Origin: Flavobacterium flevense
GTDB taxonomy: Bacteria; Bacteroidota; Bacteroidia; Flavobacteriales; Flavobacteriaceae
Direction: 5' to 3'
NCBI RefSeq assembly: GCF_900142775.1
Contig: NZ_FRCC01000006.1
Coordinates: forward strand, 186,001-250,000
DNA: 64,000 nucleotides
A program made the translations under genes and the position numbers. Of this stretch, positions 1 to 7,645 are shown piece after piece. Position 1 is the stretch's first letter, and every line of letters begins with the position of its first letter. The notes under the pieces are model-generated. The model had not been told where the DNA came from, made no database searches, and was given only the letters and a program-made list of their open reading frames with translations.

Positions 1-714
1 CATTATCCGGAAACTTTAAAAATTGCCCGAACGATAACGGAACAGGAAGCCAAATTAGATACTGCTCAAAATGATATAGTTTATGTGCCTTCATTAGCTA
101 AAGATGTATTGGAACAAATCAGTTTTGAAGCCAGAGAAAGTGAATACATCGATCATAAAAGTGGCGTAAGTGCCAGAATGAGTATTACGGCTTATGAAAA
201 TTTATTGAGCACTGCTGAACGACGTGCGTTGAAAGCAGGAGTTGATAAAACAACCTTGCGTTTGTCTGATTTTATGGGTATTATTCCCGCCATTACCGGA
301 AAAGTAGAGTTGGTTTATGAAGGAGAGCAGGAGGGAGCCGCTGCTGTTGCTGAGCATTTGATTGCTGCTGCTATAAAAACGATGTTTCCTGCTTATTTTC
401 CTAAGATAGAAAAATTAGAAAAACCGAATGAGAAAACACCTTATTCTGATTTAATAGAATGGTTTTTTGCCGAAAGTGGTTTTGAATTACTGGATGATTG
501 TTCGGATGAAGAATACCAACAAATTTTAGGCGCTATTGTGCCATTGGAAATTCTGGTAAAGGAGTACCAAAGCGATTTACCGAAAGAAGATAAGCTTTTT
601 ATGAAAGAATTTATTCTTTGGGGATTAGTCGAATATCGAAAATTAAGCAAAGACAGAACGGATGACGGTTATCAGTTTAAAGATATTTACGGCAGTTATA
701 TTAGTAAATTATAA
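1..714 (+). CDS. Magnesium-chelatase ChlI-like AAA+ ATPase, C-terminal part (5' end outside window)
   Basis: The reading frame is open from base 1, so the gene begins upstream; a GTG at 85 is internal and not a credible start. The 237 visible residues are soluble, with no signal peptide or membrane segment. They are rich in helices and contain a segment reading SGVSARMSITAYENL followed by STAERRAL, which resembles the helical lid and C-terminal region of ChlI/MoxR-type AAA+ ATPases that flavobacterial genomes carry as 'magnesium chelatase'. The Walker motifs would lie upstream and cannot be checked. Such ATPases usually act with a von Willebrand factor A partner, but none lies downstream here. 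An intrinsic terminator follows directly. The family assignment rests on recall of homologues, so it is moderate; the coding status is clear. Confidence 0.6.
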   Translation, partial: HYPETLKIARTITEQEAKLDTAQNDIVYVPSLAKDVLEQISFEARESEYIDHKSGVSARMSITAYENLLSTAERRALKAGVDKTTLRLSDFMGIIPAITGKVELVYEGEQEGAAAVAEHLIAAAIKTMFPAYFPKIEKLEKPNEKTPYSDLIEWFFAESGFELLDDCSDEEYQQILGAIVPLEILVKEYQSDLPKEDKLFMKEFILWGLVEYRKLSKDRTDDGYQFKDIYGSYISKL

Positions 715-731
715 AAAGAATAATGTTTTAT

Positions 732-766
732 AAAAGGATTTAGATTCGTTTCTAAATCCTTTTTTA
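732..766 (+). terminator. Rho-independent terminator after the ChlI-like gene
   Basis: The arms AAAAGGATTTAGA (732-744) and TCTAAATCCTTTT (751-763) are perfect complements around a six-base loop and run into a T-tract. The hairpin starts 18 bases after the stop codon at 714, as expected for an intrinsic terminator. Confidence 0.85.
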
Positions 767-853
767 TTTATAGAAATTAAATTTTCCAAATGTAATTAGT
801 GTCTTATTTTATTCTACATTCGTTCGCTGGCTCTACTTGGAGCTATTGACAAA

Positions 854-1447
854 ATGGAAAAGAATTTTGAGGCTTTAATTGCTTCGTATATTGAGAATAA
901 AGTGGGGGTTTCTGAACACTTTTTAAGCGATGAGTTGGCCAATAATTTAAAGCAAAATTTATTTTCCCTGAACGAACAAAGTCTGTTGAAAGAGGCGGGA
1001 ACAGGAAATTCTGATGCTGTTGCTTATGACAGCGCTGTTCGAAGCGATTCCATTTACTGGTTAGATAAAAAGCATAATAATCCGTTTGAAAATGAATTTT
1101 TTAAACATATAGAGGATTTTATTCGGTATCTCAATCAAAGTTGCTACACCGGAATTACGGGTTATGAATTCCATTATTCGTTATATGAAAAAGGCGATTT
1201 TTATCTCAAACATTTTGACCAGTTTCAAAATAATTCGAGTCGGAAATTCTCAATGATTAGTTATTTAAACAGCAATTGGAAACCTGAAGACGGAGGGGAA
1301 TTACTAATTCATCAGGAGCATAACAATCAAAAAATAAGTCCTGTACAAGGAAAAACAGTTTTCTTTAAAAGTGACGAATTACTTCATGAAGTTTTGCTGA
1401 CTAATACTACCAGAATGAGTATTACAGGCTGGCTAAAATGTGATTAA
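854..1447 (+). CDS. 2-oxoglutarate/Fe(II)-dependent oxygenase (prolyl-4-hydroxylase-like)
   Basis: This 197-residue cytoplasmic protein has the double-stranded beta-helix signature of 2OG-Fe(II) oxygenases. The iron triad is His120-x-Asp122 (in KHFDQF) and His178 (in LLHEV). Arg187, in TRMSITGW, is placed to bind the 2-oxoglutarate carboxylate. The segment between them, with NWKPEDGGEL, matches the prolyl-4-hydroxylase alpha-subunit/PKHD type of domain. Such enzymes hydroxylate protein side chains or small molecules using O2 and 2-oxoglutarate; the substrate here cannot be told. The ATG at 854 is the only good start, 88 bases after the previous terminator. A strong hairpin follows. It stands alone, with no operon partners. 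The family call is secure, the substrate unknown. Confidence 0.85.
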   Translation: MEKNFEALIASYIENKVGVSEHFLSDELANNLKQNLFSLNEQSLLKEAGTGNSDAVAYDSAVRSDSIYWLDKKHNNPFENEFFKHIEDFIRYLNQSCYTGITGYEFHYSLYEKGDFYLKHFDQFQNNSSRKFSMISYLNSNWKPEDGGELLIHQEHNNQKISPVQGKTVFFKSDELLHEVLLTNTTRMSITGWLKCD

Positions 1448-1450
1448 ACA

Positions 1451-1496
1451 AAAAGCTCCATACAATTGCTGAATGACAATTGGTATGGAGCTTTAT
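1451..1496. terminator. Bidirectional terminator between convergent genes
   Basis: AAAGCTCCATA-CAATTG pairs with CAATTGG-TATGGAGCTTT, giving a 17-base stem with one bulge, with A-rich and T-rich flanks on the two sides. It lies between the stop of the plus-strand oxygenase (1447) and the stop of the minus-strand symporter gene (1511), so it can serve both. Confidence 0.85.
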
Positions 1497-1510
1497 AAAA
1501 TGATTTAATC

Positions 1511-2839
1511 TTAGTTTTTTAAAGTCATACGACCATAATTAGCCACAACAGCTAAGCAAATTAGAGGAAGAATAAACGAGAAATTAACCTCAGGAATAAA
1601 TCCTAATATTTTCACATCCGAAAATCCGGATCCGCCCCAGTCTAAAATGCTTCCTTGTAAAACCGGCATTAAAGCGCCTCCTACAATCGCCATAACTAAT
1701 CCTGCTGAACCTATTTTTGCTTCATCACCCATGTCTTTTAAGGCAATTCCGTAAATGGTAGGGAACATAATGGACATAAATAACGAAATCCCTACTAAAC
1801 AATACAAGCCTGCAGTTCCCGAAAGCAAAATAGTTCCAGTACAAAAAACGACACCGCCAATACCAAAGAGCATTAATATTTTAGAAGGATTGATGGTTTT
1901 CATTAAAGCTGTTCCAATCCATCTGCCTGTTAAAAAAATTATCATTGCTGAAATATTAAACCAGGAAGCCGTTAATTGTTCACTTTCAGCTAAACTTTCG
2001 TTGATATTATCCACATATTGAAAAATAAATGTCCAACACATGATTTGAGCTCCTACATAAAATGCCTGAGCAATTACTCCCTGAATATAAGTTTTATTGG
2101 CAAACAGCTTTTGGAAAGATTCAGAAATAGACATTTTATCATGATCGGCTGTTTTAGGAATTTTGGTAAAAAAAATAATTACCATAATAGCTAAAACTAC
2201 TAGTCCTAAAATGATATAAGGAACACTGATAATTCCCAAATCATTTTCGCGAATACCGGCTTTTGCAGTTTCAGATAAAGTATCATAAATTAATGCTCCT
2301 GAAGCATCTTTATCGTCAGAACGCAAGGCCGAAATAACAAATTGTTGTGCCACAATCATTCCCATTAACGAACCAACCGGATTAAAAGATTGTGCTAAAT
2401 TCAATCGGCGGGTGGCTGTTTCTTTATCTCCTAATGCTAGAATTAATGGATTAGATGTTGTTTCTAAAAACGCTAGTCCACAGGTGATTACCCATAAGGA
2501 AATCAAAAAGAAATTATAATCCTGATAAGCTGCTGCGGGATAAAATAAAAACGCTCCCGAAGCATACAAACAAAGCCCTAAAATAATTCCTGATTTGTAA
2601 CTGTATTTTCTAATAAATAATGCTGCCGGCAATGCCATGAAAAAATAACCAAAATAGAAAGCAAACTGCACTAAAGAAGCCTGCATATTTGATAATTCGG
2701 GCATTACTTTTTTAAAGGCAGAAACCATCGGATTGGTCAGGTCATTGGCTACTCCCCAAAGAGCAAATAAGGAAGTGATGATAATAAACGGGAAAAGTAA
2801 TTCCTTTTGTACTACAGGAATTTTTGAAGTTTTTGTCAT
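1511..2839 (-). CDS. fucP: FucP-type sugar:H+ symporter (MFS)
   Basis: A twelve-helix major facilitator protein of the FucP/GlcP sugar:proton symporter group. The first helix region carries FALWGVANDLTNPMV, a typical FucP signature with the helix-1 Asn/Asp pair, and FLETTSNPLIL and NLAQSFNPVGS are also characteristic. It should import L-fucose or a stereochemically similar hexose such as L-galactose, since FucP of E. coli accepts both. A longer frame exists with an ATG at 2902, but that codon lies inside the terminator hairpin at 2886-2925. The internal ATG at 2839 (MTKTSKIPVVQ...) gives the usual 443-residue length, so it was chosen. The gene lies downstream of the SDR/lactonase/dehydrogenase operon on the same strand, which supports a role in taking up that pathway's sugar. 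Family certain; substrate inferred. Confidence 0.85.
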   Translation of the reverse strand: MTKTSKIPVVQKELLFPFIIITSLFALWGVANDLTNPMVSAFKKVMPELSNMQASLVQFAFYFGYFFMALPAALFIRKYSYKSGIILGLCLYASGAFLFYPAAAYQDYNFFLISLWVITCGLAFLETTSNPLILALGDKETATRRLNLAQSFNPVGSLMGMIVAQQFVISALRSDDKDASGALIYDTLSETAKAGIRENDLGIISVPYIILGLVVLAIMVIIFFTKIPKTADHDKMSISESFQKLFANKTYIQGVIAQAFYVGAQIMCWTFIFQYVDNINESLAESEQLTASWFNISAMIIFLTGRWIGTALMKTINPSKILMLFGIGGVVFCTGTILLSGTAGLYCLVGISLFMSIMFPTIYGIALKDMGDEAKIGSAGLVMAIVGGALMPVLQGSILDWGGSGFSDVKILGFIPEVNFSFILPLICLAVVANYGRMTLKN

Positions 2840-2885
2840 TTGATATACGTTTAATAATGGTTTTTTTTGGTATGGTTTATAGGTA

Positions 2886-2925
2886 AAAAAAGAACAAATC
2901 ATACACTAGGTATCATTTGTTCTTT
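2886..2925 (-). terminator. Terminator after the dehydrogenase/lactonase operon, ahead of fucP
   Basis: Read on the minus strand, AAAAGAACAAAT and ATTTGTTCTTTT are perfect 12-base arms, extended by a few further pairs, and are followed by seven T residues. The hairpin sits 15 bases beyond the SDR stop codon and 47 bases before the chosen fucP start. It should reduce read-through into fucP, so fucP may be expressed at a different level or be controlled by attenuation. Confidence 0.75.
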
Positions 2926-2939
2926 TAGTTTTAATCGTT

Positions 2940-3731
2940 TTATTCTGTTAGTAAGGAGCGATCTAAATGAACGTAACCACCATCGCAAAAGATGAATTGT
3001 CCCGTAGTATGTGATGATCTTTCAGAAATAGTGAATAAACACGTATCAGCAATTTCGTCAGGAGTTGTCATTCTGTTTTCCAAAGGAATTTTTTTGACAA
3101 TAGATTTTAATTTTTCTTCTCCGTTTTCCAATGTTTTAATCCAGGTATCATAAGCAGGAGTCCAGCTTTCGGCAATAATTATGGCATTCACTCGTATCGA
3201 ATGTTTGATTAAGTCCACCGCCCATTCGCGAGTCAATCCTAAAACACCACCTTTAGCAGCAGCATAACCGGAAGTTCCGCCCTGACCTGTTAATCCTACT
3301 TTAGAGCCAATATTTAAAATAGGTCCTTTAGATTCTTTTAAGTAAGGAAGTGCGCTTTTTACGGTCACAAAGTAGCTTACCATATTCAGCTTTAAAGAAT
3401 CCATAAATTCTTCGTAAGAAGCGTCTAATCCTGCTCCGTCATTAACCCCAACATTATTGATTAAAGCATCAATTCGACCATATTTAGCAACAATTTTTGC
3501 AATTGCTTCTTCAATTTGCACCGGATTTGTTACATCGGTTTTGCAAAACAAACCATCAATTCCTTGCTTCTGAATTTCTTCGATATAAGCAAATCCACGG
3601 TCGTTTCTGTCAATTACCGCCGGAATTGCACCTTCGGCAGCTAAATGTTGCAAAATAGTCTCTCCAATACTTCCTTTAAGTCCAGCCGCACCAGTAATAA
3701 CGACTACTTTTCCTTTTAATCCTAAATCCAT
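2940..3731 (-). CDS. SDR-family sugar dehydrogenase (L-fucose/L-galactose dehydrogenase type)
   Basis: This 263-residue classical short-chain dehydrogenase has an N-terminal Rossmann motif (TGAAGLKGSIG) and NNVG in place of the usual NNAG. The catalytic Ser is in NIGSKVG, and the Tyr-x-x-x-Lys is in GYAAAKGG. Several stretches (LTGQGGTSGY, LTREWAVDL, RMTTPDEIADT, HTTGQFIFCDGGY) match what I recall of the SDR L-fucose dehydrogenase of Burkholderia multivorans. That enzyme oxidises the anomeric carbon of L-fucose, and also L-galactose, to the lactone with NAD(P)+. It is the third gene of an operon: three bases separate it from the lactonase upstream, and a terminator follows. The likely role is the first oxidation step after FucP uptake. 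Family certain; substrate inferred from similarity and context. Confidence 0.75.
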   Translation of the reverse strand: MDLGLKGKVVVITGAAGLKGSIGETILQHLAAEGAIPAVIDRNDRGFAYIEEIQKQGIDGLFCKTDVTNPVQIEEAIAKIVAKYGRIDALINNVGVNDGAGLDASYEEFMDSLKLNMVSYFVTVKSALPYLKESKGPILNIGSKVGLTGQGGTSGYAAAKGGVLGLTREWAVDLIKHSIRVNAIIIAESWTPAYDTWIKTLENGEEKLKSIVKKIPLENRMTTPDEIADTCLFTISERSSHTTGQFIFCDGGYVHLDRSLLTE

Positions 3732-3734
3732 AAT

Positions 3735-4562
3735 TTATAAATTATAAAATTTGATTGCATTCCCACCCATAATGGCATTTTGCTCTTCGGAGCTTAATTT
3801 TGCAATAAAATTGGTTACTAATTCTTTTGTTTTTGTATAATTTCCAGCCACTAAACACACCGGCCAATCGGAACCAAAAAGGATTCGGCTCGCGCCAAAA
3901 GCATCCAAAACCAATTGCATATAAGGTTCGATTTGCTCTGTAGTCCAGTTTTTGTAATCGGCTTCGGTAGTCATTCCTGATAATTTGCAATACGCATTTG
4001 GGTATTTGCCAATTGCTTTCATTAAAGCAGCCCAACCATCATAAAATCCGTCTTTTATGTAGGGTTTTGCAATATGATCGATAACGAATTTCTGTTTTGG
4101 AAAACGGCGTACTAATTCTAAAGCGGCTCCTAACTGATGCGGAAAAATCAAAATATCATAAGTGTAATTGTGTTTTTCTAAAGCAGTTATTCCGTTCCTG
4201 AAATCAGGACGCAACATAAAATTAGGATCGGCTTCCCCTTGTACTACATGTCTGAAACCTTTTAGTTTTGGAAACGCGCTGTATTGTTTTAAAACTTCAT
4301 CAATATTAGAAGCTCTTAAGTCAACCCAGCCTACCACTCCTTTGATAAAGTTATTTTTTTCGGCTAAGGCCAAAAGAAAATCAGTTTCGGCAAGTGTTTG
4401 ATCTGCCTGAACGGCTACACAGCCATCCACTCCGTTATTTTGATAAACCAATTGTAAATCTTCGGGCATGAAATCTTTTCGAATGATTTTCATATTATCG
4501 TCTAACCAAGCGTGTTTTTCTGCTTCGTAAACCCAAAAATGCTGATGTGAATCGATTATCAT
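3735..4562 (-). CDS. Amidohydrolase-family sugar lactonase (L-fuconolactonase / L-galactonolactonase type, COG3618)
   Basis: A 275-residue TIM-barrel amidohydrolase of the COG3618 group. Visible metal-site motifs are the N-terminal SHQHFW pair of histidines, FRHVVQ in the middle, a third His in DHIAKP, and the late Asp in GSDWPVC. COG3618 members that have been studied hydrolyse sugar 1,4- or 1,5-lactones, including L-fucono-1,5-lactone, L-galactono-lactone and L-rhamnono-lactone. It lies between the zinc dehydrogenase gene (one base upstream) and the SDR gene (three bases downstream), as expected for the enzyme acting on the SDR's lactone product. No signal peptide, so it is cytoplasmic. The exact lactone cannot be read from sequence; fuconolactone and galactonolactone differ only at C6. 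Confidence 0.78.
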   Translation of the reverse strand: MIIDSHQHFWVYEAEKHAWLDDNMKIIRKDFMPEDLQLVYQNNGVDGCVAVQADQTLAETDFLLALAEKNNFIKGVVGWVDLRASNIDEVLKQYSAFPKLKGFRHVVQGEADPNFMLRPDFRNGITALEKHNYTYDILIFPHQLGAALELVRRFPKQKFVIDHIAKPYIKDGFYDGWAALMKAIGKYPNAYCKLSGMTTEADYKNWTTEQIEPYMQLVLDAFGASRILFGSDWPVCLVAGNYTKTKELVTNFIAKLSSEEQNAIMGGNAIKFYNL

Positions 4563-4563
4563 A

Positions 4564-5580
4564 TTATTGTATTTTAAAATCTACGGTAGCTTTGATAACG
4601 CCTGTTGCAGGATTTAACCAACTGTCAAAATTAGCAATCATGTCTGTGTATGGAACAGTATGACTAATATAGGATTCGGTTGGGAATTGGTCTAAAACAC
4701 TGATTACGTGTTCAAAATCTTCAGTAGTAGCATTACGGCTGCACATCAAAGTCATTTCTTTAGCGTGAATGGCAGGATGGCTATAAGTCAATTCTCCTTT
4801 GGATAAACCAACAAGCACAAAACGACCTCCGTGTGACATATAATCCGGGCAGGATTCTAAAGCTCCTTTGTGACCCGAAGCATCAAAAACGGCTGTACAC
4901 AAATCACCATTAGTGATTTTAGTGATTTCTGCAACTGTATTTTCGCCCGCTTTCACGGTATAATCGACACCTATTTTTTCTTTGGCGTAAGCCAGACGCT
5001 GCTCATTCATATCAATAGCGATTACTTTAGCACCGACAATCTGGGCCAGTTTCATAATCCCAATCCCGATAGGACCGCAACCTACAACTGCCACCGTTTC
5101 TCCGGGAACAATAGCTGCTCTGCGAATAGCGTGAGCACCAATAGCCAATGGTTCTACGATTGCCATTTGGTCATCAGATAAATTATTAGCCGGCAAAAGG
5201 ATAGAAGCAGGGACTGTAATTTGTTCCTGCATTCCACCATCGGTATGAACGCCTAAAACTTTGATATTGGTACAGCAGTTTGTTTTTCCGTTTCGGCAGG
5301 CAATACAAGTTCCGCAGCTTACATAAGGCATTACCACCACGTTGTCTCCGGCTTTAATTCCTCTGGGGTTTTCTCCAATTTCTAAAACGGTAGAAGCTAA
5401 TTCGTGACCTAAAATTCGGGGATAAGTGAAAAAAGCCTGATTTCCGCCATAAGCGTGTAAATCAGTACCACAGATTCCTACTTTGTTGATTTGTAATAAT
5501 GCTTCGTTTTCTTTTCTGACAGGCGCTTCTTTTTCTTTTAAAATAAATTCGCCCGGTTTTTCGCAAACTATATATTTCAT
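4564..5580 (-). CDS. Zinc-dependent alcohol dehydrogenase, L-galactonate dehydrogenase (LgoD)-like
   Basis: A 338-residue medium-chain dehydrogenase. The catalytic-zinc region reads GICGTDLHAYGGNQ...LGHE, a four-cysteine structural zinc lobe reads CGTCIACRNGKTNCC, and the nucleotide-binding motif is GCGPIGIG. Several segments (HAYGGNQAFFTYPR, IGAHAIRRAA, GLSKGELTYS, SRNATTEDF) resemble my recollection of E. coli LgoD (YjjN), which oxidises L-galactonate at C5 to D-tagaturonate. It is the first gene of the operon and divergent from the LacI regulator, 128 bases apart, with two operator-like palindromes between. With the SDR and lactonase it would complete L-galactose to L-galactonolactone to L-galactonate to tagaturonate. 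Another acid-sugar substrate, such as L-fuconate, cannot be excluded. Confidence 0.72.
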   Translation of the reverse strand: MKYIVCEKPGEFILKEKEAPVRKENEALLQINKVGICGTDLHAYGGNQAFFTYPRILGHELASTVLEIGENPRGIKAGDNVVVMPYVSCGTCIACRNGKTNCCTNIKVLGVHTDGGMQEQITVPASILLPANNLSDDQMAIVEPLAIGAHAIRRAAIVPGETVAVVGCGPIGIGIMKLAQIVGAKVIAIDMNEQRLAYAKEKIGVDYTVKAGENTVAEITKITNGDLCTAVFDASGHKGALESCPDYMSHGGRFVLVGLSKGELTYSHPAIHAKEMTLMCSRNATTEDFEHVISVLDQFPTESYISHTVPYTDMIANFDSWLNPATGVIKATVDFKIQ

Positions 5581-5600
5581 ATTGTAAAAATTATTTATTC

Positions 5601-5618
5601 TGTTCTAACGTTTGAACA
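5601..5618. promoter_or_regulatory. Imperfect LacI-type operator upstream of the dehydrogenase operon
   Basis: TGTTCTAACGTTTGAACA is an imperfect palindrome centred on CG, with TGTTC/GAACA ends identical to those of the perfect palindrome at 5676. It begins 20 bases upstream of the zinc dehydrogenase start codon on the minus strand, a plausible place for repressing that operon. Confidence 0.6.
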
Positions 5619-5669
5619 ACTTGGAATAAAAAAACACAACTGTAAGGAATTGTGTTTCATTAAAATTTC

Positions 5670-5695
5670 TATTTTTGTTCAATCGATTGAACAAA
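5670..5695 (+). promoter_or_regulatory. lacI promoter (-7 element) overlapping a perfect 20-bp LacI operator
   Basis: TATTTTTG at 5670-5677 matches the Bacteroidetes -7 consensus TAnnTTTG, with a TTG about 17 bases upstream as a possible -33 element. The palindrome TTGTTCAATCGATTGAACAA at 5676-5695 is perfect over 20 bases and centred on CG, as is usual for LacI-family sites. It overlaps the end of the -7 element and ends 13 bases before the lacI start codon. Binding there would block lacI transcription, so autorepression is likely. Together with the site at 5601 it could control both divergent units. Confidence 0.75.
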
Positions 5696-5708
5696 TATAA
5701 AAACTAAG

Positions 5709-6737
5709 TTGGAAAATAAAAAAAAATCCACAATAAAAGATATTGCTGCCGTACTAGGTTTAACACCTTCGGCGGTTTCTAAAGCATTGAATGATCATCC
5801 CCGAATTAGTGATAAGACTAAAAAGGCTGTGAAGGAAGCGGCAATTCAGCTGGATTATCAGCCTAATTACTTGTCGAGTGCTTTGAGAAAAGGAAAAAGC
5901 AATTTGGTGGGTGTGATTATCCCGCGTGTAAACAGTCACTTTTTTTCTTCGGTAGTGGAGAATATTGAAAAAGTACTGAATTTAAACGGCTACAATATCA
6001 TTATGACACAGTCTAATGAATTGTATGCCAAAGAATGTCAGGAAATTGATACCTTATTAAAAATTCAGGTAGATGGCATTATTGCTTCAATGGCCAATGA
6101 AACTACCGATTTAGAATATTACCAAAAAATAAAATCTAAAGGCACCGAACTGGTTTTGTTTGACAGAGGCGAAGAGGAGCTCAATGTAGATTATGTAGGG
6201 ATTGATGATTATAAAAGTAGTCATCTGGTTGTCGATCATCTGGTTTCTCAAGGCTGTAAACGAATTGCTCATATTGCAGGATTTAATCATATCCGGATTT
6301 ATAAAGAAAGAATCCGGGGTTATAAAGATGCGCTGGAAAAATGGAATTTAGCCCTTAAGTACAATTGGATTATAGAAAGTAATTTGCGAATTGAGGATGG
6401 ACGTCGCATCATGCAGCAATTATTAGATGCTCCCGAATGGCCTGACGCTGTTTATGTGGCAGGTGATATTGCGGCACTTGGTGCTTTGCAGGTACTTTTA
6501 GAAAATAATATTAAAGTTCCTGAGGAAATAGCCCTGATTGGTTTTAGTGATGAGCCTTTTACTTCGCTGACGCAGCCTTCTATTTCAACAATAAACCAGC
6601 ATAGTGATCAAATAGGGAAATTAGCTGCCGAAGCTTTTTTAGAACGAATTAATAATCCGAAGAAGAAAACGGTTAACCGGATTATTCTGCAACCCGAATT
6701 GATTATCAGGCAGTCTTCCAGTAAGCTTTTGAAATAA
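5709..6737 (+). CDS. LacI-family transcriptional regulator of the sugar-acid operon
   Basis: A 342-residue LacI/GalR protein. The N-terminal helix-turn-helix (residues about 7-30, TIKDIAAVLGLTPSAVSKAL) is followed by the hinge helix (YLSSALRKGKS) and a periplasmic-binding-protein-like effector domain (VGVIIPRVNS, VAGDIAALGAL, IGFSDEPF). The start is TTG: an in-frame TGA at 5688 leaves no ATG upstream, and the helix-turn-helix would be lost with any later start. It is divergent from the dehydrogenase/lactonase operon, with two CG-centred palindromes between, so it most likely represses that operon and itself until a sugar or sugar-acid effector binds. The repeat region 6753-6957 follows. Its operator core CAATCGATTG resembles sites in the downstream polysaccharide locus, so its range may be wider. 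Confidence 0.88.
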   Translation: MENKKKSTIKDIAAVLGLTPSAVSKALNDHPRISDKTKKAVKEAAIQLDYQPNYLSSALRKGKSNLVGVIIPRVNSHFFSSVVENIEKVLNLNGYNIIMTQSNELYAKECQEIDTLLKIQVDGIIASMANETTDLEYYQKIKSKGTELVLFDRGEEELNVDYVGIDDYKSSHLVVDHLVSQGCKRIAHIAGFNHIRIYKERIRGYKDALEKWNLALKYNWIIESNLRIEDGRRIMQQLLDAPEWPDAVYVAGDIAALGALQVLLENNIKVPEEIALIGFSDEPFTSLTQPSISTINQHSDQIGKLAAEAFLERINNPKKKTVNRIILQPELIIRQSSSKLLK

Positions 6738-6752
6738 TTTGGGACCTAGATT

Positions 6753-6957
6753 TTGGAATACAAATTGAAGAAGTATAATTGATTTTTACAAGTGGGATTT
6801 GTACAAAAGTACCGCAGATTCGCAGATTTTATTGTATATAAATTGGAACACAAATGGAAGAAATATGACTGATTTTCTCGAATGGGTTTCATGAAAAATT
6901 ATCACAGACTCGCAGATTTTATTGTTTTTTATTTTAAAAAATCTGCGAATCTGCGGT
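6753..6957. repeat. Imperfect 90-bp tandem repeat plus inverted arm (intergenic repeat element, possible terminator)
   Basis: Two imperfect direct copies start at 6753 (TTGGAATACAAATTGAAG) and 6843 (TTGGAACACAAATGGAAG). Each ends in CGCAGATTTTATTGT, at 6821 and 6911. After the second copy, AAAAAATCTGCGAATCTGCGGT (about 6936-6957) is the inverse of the end of copy 1, so either copy can fold into a hairpin. The fold formed with copy 2 lies 170-220 bases after the lacI stop. No open frame of note occurs in 6738-7071. CGCAGATT-type intergenic repeats of this sort occur in Flavobacterium genomes; the role is unknown. Confidence 0.7.
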
Positions 6958-7071
6958 AAAATAATTTCGAAAATACAATTAAATACTAGTTTAAGTAATG
7001 TGATTTAAAAAACTGGTATTGTGTATTTTATTGGTATGTTATAAAAATAGTAATAACAAAAAAAATGTCTT

Positions 7072-7635
7072 TTAAAATAAAGTGCCTTGTTCAAAAGTAG
7101 GCTTTGGATTATTCTTAAATTCAAAATGTTCGATTATTTCAAACTGTCTCATTTCAGGATTAAAACAACGGAGTGTAATTCTGTTACAAACAAAATTTAA
7201 ATCGATAGGTTCCGAAAATAACCGATAGGCTGTTGCAATGTTTTCAGGACTTAATTTACGTCCAATAGATAAGTGAGGCTCGCTGCTTTTTATAATTGTT
7301 TTGGCACGAAAAGATTGGTTGACGTGTTTCATTATTTTTTTCAAATCTATTTTCGAAACAGCATCCGGAGCTATAAAAAATGCACCATTAGGATAATTGT
7401 CAAATGCATTCAGGTGAACATGAACTGGTTTTAAACTTTCAGCAATTGTTTCAAGTTGCTTTTTTAGGATTTCAATTTCGTTATCAGAAGTCATGAATTC
7501 ATTGATGGTAATGTGTGCCAAGGAGTTTTTGCTATTGAACCAGTCAATTTCATTGAATAATGCTTCTTTCATTGTTTTGACTGTAATGATAATTGCCTCG
7601 GGCGGACTTATAACCACTGAATATTTATTTTGCAT
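7072..7635 (-). CDS. 2H phosphoesterase / 2'-5' RNA ligase-like (LigT family) protein
   Basis: This 187-residue cytoplasmic protein contains the two histidine motifs of the 2H phosphoesterase superfamily: AHITINEF in the first half and PHLSIGRKL in the second. Family members open or form 2',5' or cyclic phosphodiester bonds in RNA or nucleotides. The length is normal for the LigT/YjcG-like branch. It lies 10 bases downstream of the minus-strand gene at 7646-8206, so the two are probably co-transcribed. The physiological substrate cannot be told from sequence. Confidence 0.8.
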   Translation of the reverse strand: MQNKYSVVISPPEAIIITVKTMKEALFNEIDWFNSKNSLAHITINEFMTSDNEIEILKKQLETIAESLKPVHVHLNAFDNYPNGAFFIAPDAVSKIDLKKIMKHVNQSFRAKTIIKSSEPHLSIGRKLSPENIATAYRLFSEPIDLNFVCNRITLRCFNPEMRQFEIIEHFEFKNNPKPTFEQGTLF

Positions 7636-7645
7636 TTGTTATATT

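Noticed and set aside
1..84. Start of the first gene at the GTG at 85
   Set aside because: The frame is open through to base 1 and the upstream codons look coding, so the gene is cut by the window edge.
2840..2902. Longer N terminus for the FucP-type symporter starting at 2902
   Set aside because: The start codon lies inside a strong terminator hairpin and the extra 21 residues are not typical of the family; the ATG at 2839 gives the usual beginning.
6753..6957. CRISPR array
   Set aside because: Only two long imperfect copies with no regular short repeats or spacers and no cas genes nearby.
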